Source: Bacilli bacterium
Lineage (GTDB): Bacteria; Bacillota_I; Bacilli_A; RF39; UBA660
NCBI GenBank assembly: GCA_017941235.1
Contig: JAGAWU010000007.1
Coordinates: 1 to 55,065, forward strand
Direction: 5' to 3'
Length of the DNA: 55,065 nucleotides
Within the stretch, counting starts at the first letter, position 1. Every line of letters starts with the position of its first letter. The notes beneath the pieces were generated by a model. That model saw only the letters and a program-made list of their open reading frames with translations. It was not told where the DNA came from and searched no databases. The translations under genes were made by a program, and so were the position numbers. Of the stretch, positions 52,150 through 55,065 are shown one piece after another.

Positions 52150-53871
52150 ATGAAAACAAATTTTGATGTGGCAATACGTATGGAATTAAAAAAATTGACA
52201 AATGGTATAAGTATTTTTAAACCTACTAATGCTATTACTGGTAAATTTGATTCTACAGATTCTATATTTATGTCTTTTGATGGTGAAAGTTATTATACTC
52301 AAGATATATTTATGAATGAATTTGATACTGGTGAAGATTATATTTGTGCTAATATTATGACTAAAGAAGAGTTTAATGAAAAGTATGGAAATTTTAAAAC
52401 TTTTCAGGAAGCTTTAAAACAATATAAAGAAGATAGTTCAAAATATAAGTTTGTTTATTTTGATGATGAGGAAGCTAGTTATAAATGGATTGATTTTGAT
52501 TTATTTGATTTAATTAGTCTTTTATCTTCATCTGAATTTAATAATGATGATATTTCAGATTTACAACATAAAGAAGTTTATAGAATTGATGATGCTAATT
52601 ATGAACGATTACTTAAAGATGGATCTTATATTGTTAATACTTTATATGCAGAAAAAAGACGTGATAAAGAGTTCTGCAGGAAATTATTTGATTTTCTTGA
52701 TGATGTTACACATGATTTAGTTGGGACTATGTATGATATAACACTTGAATATCCAGATGAATTTGATAAGAAGAATAGTTATTCTCTTCCTTCAGATGAT
52801 AAAAAGAATAATTCTGATTTGAAATATATTCCTAAAGTTTTAAATTTAGAAGAAAAAAAGAAATTTTATGAAGAAAGAAAAAGAATTATAGAAAATATTA
52901 AAAAAGTTATTATTGGTCATGATAAAGAAGTAGAAAAGATTGTTGTTGAGATATTTAAATTAATTAGACAATATGGTACTAAAAATAAGGGAATTCTACT
53001 TACTGGTTCTACAGGTTGTGGTAAAAGTAAGATTTGTGAATTAATAGCTGAGAATTTAGGTAGACCTTGTAAAATAGTTGATACTACTCAACTTTCTGCA
53101 CCTGGATATAAGGGAAGAGATATAGAAAACTATTTAGAAGAATTATATGATTCAGTTGGTTCAAATAAAGAAAAAGCTGAAAATAGTGTAATTGTTTTTG
53201 ATGAAGTAGATAAACTTGGCCATTCACAAAGAAAAGACGATGTTTCGGGAATACAAGTTTTAAATAGGTTATTAATGTTTTTAAATGGTACTACTTATAA
53301 TATAAAAGATAGGGAAAGAGTTAGTTTATCAACAAAAAATATGATTGTAATTTTTTGTGGTTCATTTTCATCAGTTTATAAGAACAAAAAATTCTTTAAA
53401 AATGAATTGGGATTTTCTTCAAAGTTTAATAGTAAAGTAGAGAAAGTAGAACCAACTACTGAAGATTTTATAACTTTAGGTGGTATGCCTGATGAAATGA
53501 TGGGAAGATTTCCTGTTGTAATTCATTTAGATGATCTAACTAAAAAAGATTTAAAAAATATACTTTTAGAATCAAGTGAAAGCCCTGTTAAGTTTGCTAA
53601 AGTTGAGTTTGCTGGTGAAGCGGGTGTAGAGTTAGAATTTACAGAAGATGCTATTGATGCGATAGTTGAGGAGTGCTATAAATTAAATACTTTTGCAAGA
53701 GGACTTAATAGAATAATAACTGAAGCAGTGTCAGATGCTTTTGTTACTGTGACTGATAATATAGGTTTATATGATAAAGTAACTATTACTAAAGAAACAA
53801 TATATGATAGTTCTAAGTTTAGTTTACATGCTTGTGAAGAAGAAAAAGAAAAAATAAAAATTAAAAGATAG
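52150..53871 (+). CDS. ClpX-like AAA+ ATPase with a novel N-terminal domain
   Basis: The 573-residue protein is ClpX-like in its C-terminal 330 residues: LLTGSTGCGKSKICE (Walker A near 285), GYKGRDIENYLEEL, VIVFDEVDKLGHS (Walker B near 350), ELGFSSKF near 418 in place of the IGF loop that docks ClpP, GRFPVVIHLDDLTKKDL and ARGLNRI (sensor 2 near 516). The first 240 residues are unlike the ClpX zinc-finger domain and are acidic; no family is recognised. It may unfold particular substrates, perhaps with ClpP. The next gene, 10 bp downstream, encodes a HExxH protein. Confidence 0.85.
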   Translation: MKTNFDVAIRMELKKLTNGISIFKPTNAITGKFDSTDSIFMSFDGESYYTQDIFMNEFDTGEDYICANIMTKEEFNEKYGNFKTFQEALKQYKEDSSKYKFVYFDDEEASYKWIDFDLFDLISLLSSSEFNNDDISDLQHKEVYRIDDANYERLLKDGSYIVNTLYAEKRRDKEFCRKLFDFLDDVTHDLVGTMYDITLEYPDEFDKKNSYSLPSDDKKNNSDLKYIPKVLNLEEKKKFYEERKRIIENIKKVIIGHDKEVEKIVVEIFKLIRQYGTKNKGILLTGSTGCGKSKICELIAENLGRPCKIVDTTQLSAPGYKGRDIENYLEELYDSVGSNKEKAENSVIVFDEVDKLGHSQRKDDVSGIQVLNRLLMFLNGTTYNIKDRERVSLSTKNMIVIFCGSFSSVYKNKKFFKNELGFSSKFNSKVEKVEPTTEDFITLGGMPDEMMGRFPVVIHLDDLTKKDLKNILLESSESPVKFAKVEFAGEAGVELEFTEDAIDAIVEECYKLNTFARGLNRIITEAVSDAFVTVTDNIGLYDKVTITKETIYDSSKFSLHACEEEKEKIKIKR

Positions 53872-53880
53872 AGGGGTATT

Positions 53881-54924
53881 ATGAATAAGAAGGAGATAAT
53901 TAATAAAATTAATGATGAAATATCTTTTATTAGAAGATGTTATGTTAAAAAATATGAATTGAACAATAAAGTTCTTTCTTTTTCACTTGCTTTTTCACTT
54001 GCTTTAACAAATTCTTGTAATATGCTTTTAAGGCAAAATAAGAAAGAATGTTTTTCATCTGCAGATTCAGTTTATGAATATGTAGAAAAAAATCCATATT
54101 TAGATGATAATGAAAAAGAATCTTTATACTATGTTGAGGGATTTATTAATGATTATTATTATTTACTTGATGCTGAAGTTTTAAAACATAGATTACAAGT
54201 GTTTGATATAGATTATAAAGATTTGGATTCTAATATTTATGGTTCTTGGAAATCTAATATAGATGTTGTTAATCTTTATTGTTGTGATAATTCTTTAGAT
54301 ATTAAAAAAAATAAATCTACAATTTCACATGAGTTATATCATGTACTAAGTGTAAACAATGATAAAGAGTATAGTGAATGTCTAAGTGAAGGGATAACAT
54401 CACTTTTAAATTATGAATATTCAGATTTTAATAATTCTGATTTGTATATTAAGGAAAGACAAATTGCCAGATTATTAACTATTCTTGTTGGTAAAGAAAA
54501 TATGATAGATTCATATTTAAACTTTGATATTTATAAATTAAAGAGTAATTTAAAAAAAATATCGACTAATAAAGAAAAATTAAAAGATTTATTTGATTCT
54601 ATTGAAGAATATCATAAACTTAATATAGAAAGTTTTTCATATATTAATAAAACCCTTGATAGTGAGACTTATAAAGAATACAAAAAAAATTATAAAAAGA
54701 AATATGAGCTTTCTATTAAGATTGCTGCTGATTTAAATTATTATGCTAAATCAAAAAAATTAGAATTTAATGATGATTTCTATATTGCTTTAAATTCTTT
54801 TGTAAATGAAAATGATGAAGTTATGGAAATAGATTCTAATTATTATGTTTATTTAGATGATTCTGATATTAAAATGTATACAATTAATAATAATAGTAAT
54901 AAAGAGAAAGTATTAGTTAAATAG
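53881..54924 (+). CDS. HExxH putative zinc metallopeptidase
   Basis: The 347-residue protein has HELYH near residues 150-154 followed by ECLSEG about 15 residues later, fitting a gluzincin-type zinc site. The N-terminal 60 residues include a weakly hydrophobic stretch (VLSFSLAFSLALTNSC) that could be a membrane segment or signal. The rest is Asp/Lys-rich and helical. It starts 10 bp after the ClpX-like gene, probably in the same operon. Its stop codon touches the IS repeat exactly, so the natural C-terminus may have been altered by the insertion. Confidence 0.7.
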   Translation: MNKKEIINKINDEISFIRRCYVKKYELNNKVLSFSLAFSLALTNSCNMLLRQNKKECFSSADSVYEYVEKNPYLDDNEKESLYYVEGFINDYYYLLDAEVLKHRLQVFDIDYKDLDSNIYGSWKSNIDVVNLYCCDNSLDIKKNKSTISHELYHVLSVNNDKEYSECLSEGITSLLNYEYSDFNNSDLYIKERQIARLLTILVGKENMIDSYLNFDIYKLKSNLKKISTNKEKLKDLFDSIEEYHKLNIESFSYINKTLDSETYKEYKKNYKKKYELSIKIAADLNYYAKSKKLEFNDDFYIALNSFVNENDEVMEIDSNYYVYLDDSDIKMYTINNNSNKEKVLVK

Positions 54925-55065
54925 TGATATGAACCCCGTTTCTTGGACATAGAAACGAGGTTTTTATATGGGTAAATTAAGTTATAAGGATAAAATAAAT
55001 TTATATAAAGATAAGAAATCAGGATTATCAACAAGTTCGGTTTCAAAAAAATATGGAATTAGAAC
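54925..55065 (+). mobile_element. 5' end of an IS3-family insertion sequence
   Basis: The terminal inverted repeat at 54925-54949 is the mate of the one at 114-138, with the same orientation of the element. Its inner part forms a hairpin, CCCCGTTTCT with AGAAACGAGG, then TTTTTA, which should stop outside transcripts from entering the transposase gene. The window ends inside orfA. Confidence 0.85.
54968..55065 (+). CDS. IS3-family transposase OrfA, N-terminal fragment
   Basis: The first 32 codons read MGKLSYKDKINLYKDKKSGL and continue with a helix typical of the helix-turn-helix OrfA (VSKKYGIR). OrfA binds the IS ends and is normally fused to OrfB by frameshift. The gene is cut by the window end. 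Confidence 0.85.
   Translation, partial: MGKLSYKDKINLYKDKKSGLSTSSVSKKYGIR

Overview
The window is very AT-rich bacterial DNA from a low-GC member of the Firmicutes/Bacilli. It carries a T-box leader, FtsW, glutamate racemase, peptide deformylase, rubrerythrin, small proteins resembling sporulation/coat proteins, and a membrane histidine kinase. TGA is used as a stop (for example at 8778-8780 and 43471-43473), so this is not the Mycoplasma code, although the composition resembles the uncultured gut Bacilli that branch near Mollicutes. I cannot name a species. The window starts in the 3' end of an IS3-family element and ends in the 5' end of an element with a matching terminal inverted repeat in the same orientation.

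Layout. (1) 0.2-8.8 kb is mostly housekeeping or lineage-specific: an SPFH protein, an M23 peptidase, a lipoprotein, a four-repeat protein of unknown function, thymidylate synthase followed one base later by a three-domain nucleotidyltransferase/dCMP deaminase/HIT fusion, an ASCH protein and a nucleoside 2-deoxyribosyltransferase-like protein. (2) 8.8-29.5 kb is an accessory island ending at a tRNA-Gly gene. A 48-bp sequence (tRNA 3' end plus terminator) recurs at 9.06, 13.68 and 29.45 kb, with a divergent copy at 15.80 kb, which suggests repeated insertion at the tRNA. Cargo includes a TIR-like protein with a membrane partner, an XRE-VanZ fusion, a KilA-N protein, a nucleotidase and MFS pair, a zinc-ribbon operon, a DUF3800 protein, a TM2 protein and a PASTA/Ltp-type membrane protein. 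It also holds a Tn4451-like module (relaxase, TnpV, large serine recombinase), a surface protein with a DGR-like variable tail and a second serine recombinase. (3) 29.7-42.3 kb is housekeeping, but the valS gene there is broken.

The most striking system lies at 32.2-39.6 kb. A T-box leader is followed by a 5' valS fragment that has lost an internal segment. Then come a complete foreign archaeal-type valyl-tRNA synthetase, a fused SagB/YcaO azoline-forming enzyme with an RRE-like N-terminus, a 35-residue Cys/Gly-rich precursor peptide and a terminator, followed by the remaining two thirds of the original valS. This looks like a mobile azole-peptide (TOMM/RiPP) cassette that destroys the host's own valyl-tRNA synthetase, replaces it, and takes over its T-box. 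I infer that the peptide inhibits bacterial-type ValRS and that the foreign enzyme gives immunity.

(4) 42.4-44.3 kb is a 1.8-kb element bounded by a 49-bp direct repeat of the 3' half of tRNA-Glu. It has no integrase but carries arm-site-like repeats, an iteron-like cluster, an S51 peptidase and a par-like type I toxin-antitoxin locus. (5) 44.4-54.9 kb returns to chromosomal genes: two unknown proteins, murI, uridine phosphorylase, two unknowns, def, a YjcZ-like peptide, ftsW, a ClpX-like ATPase with an unusual N-terminus, and a HExxH protein.
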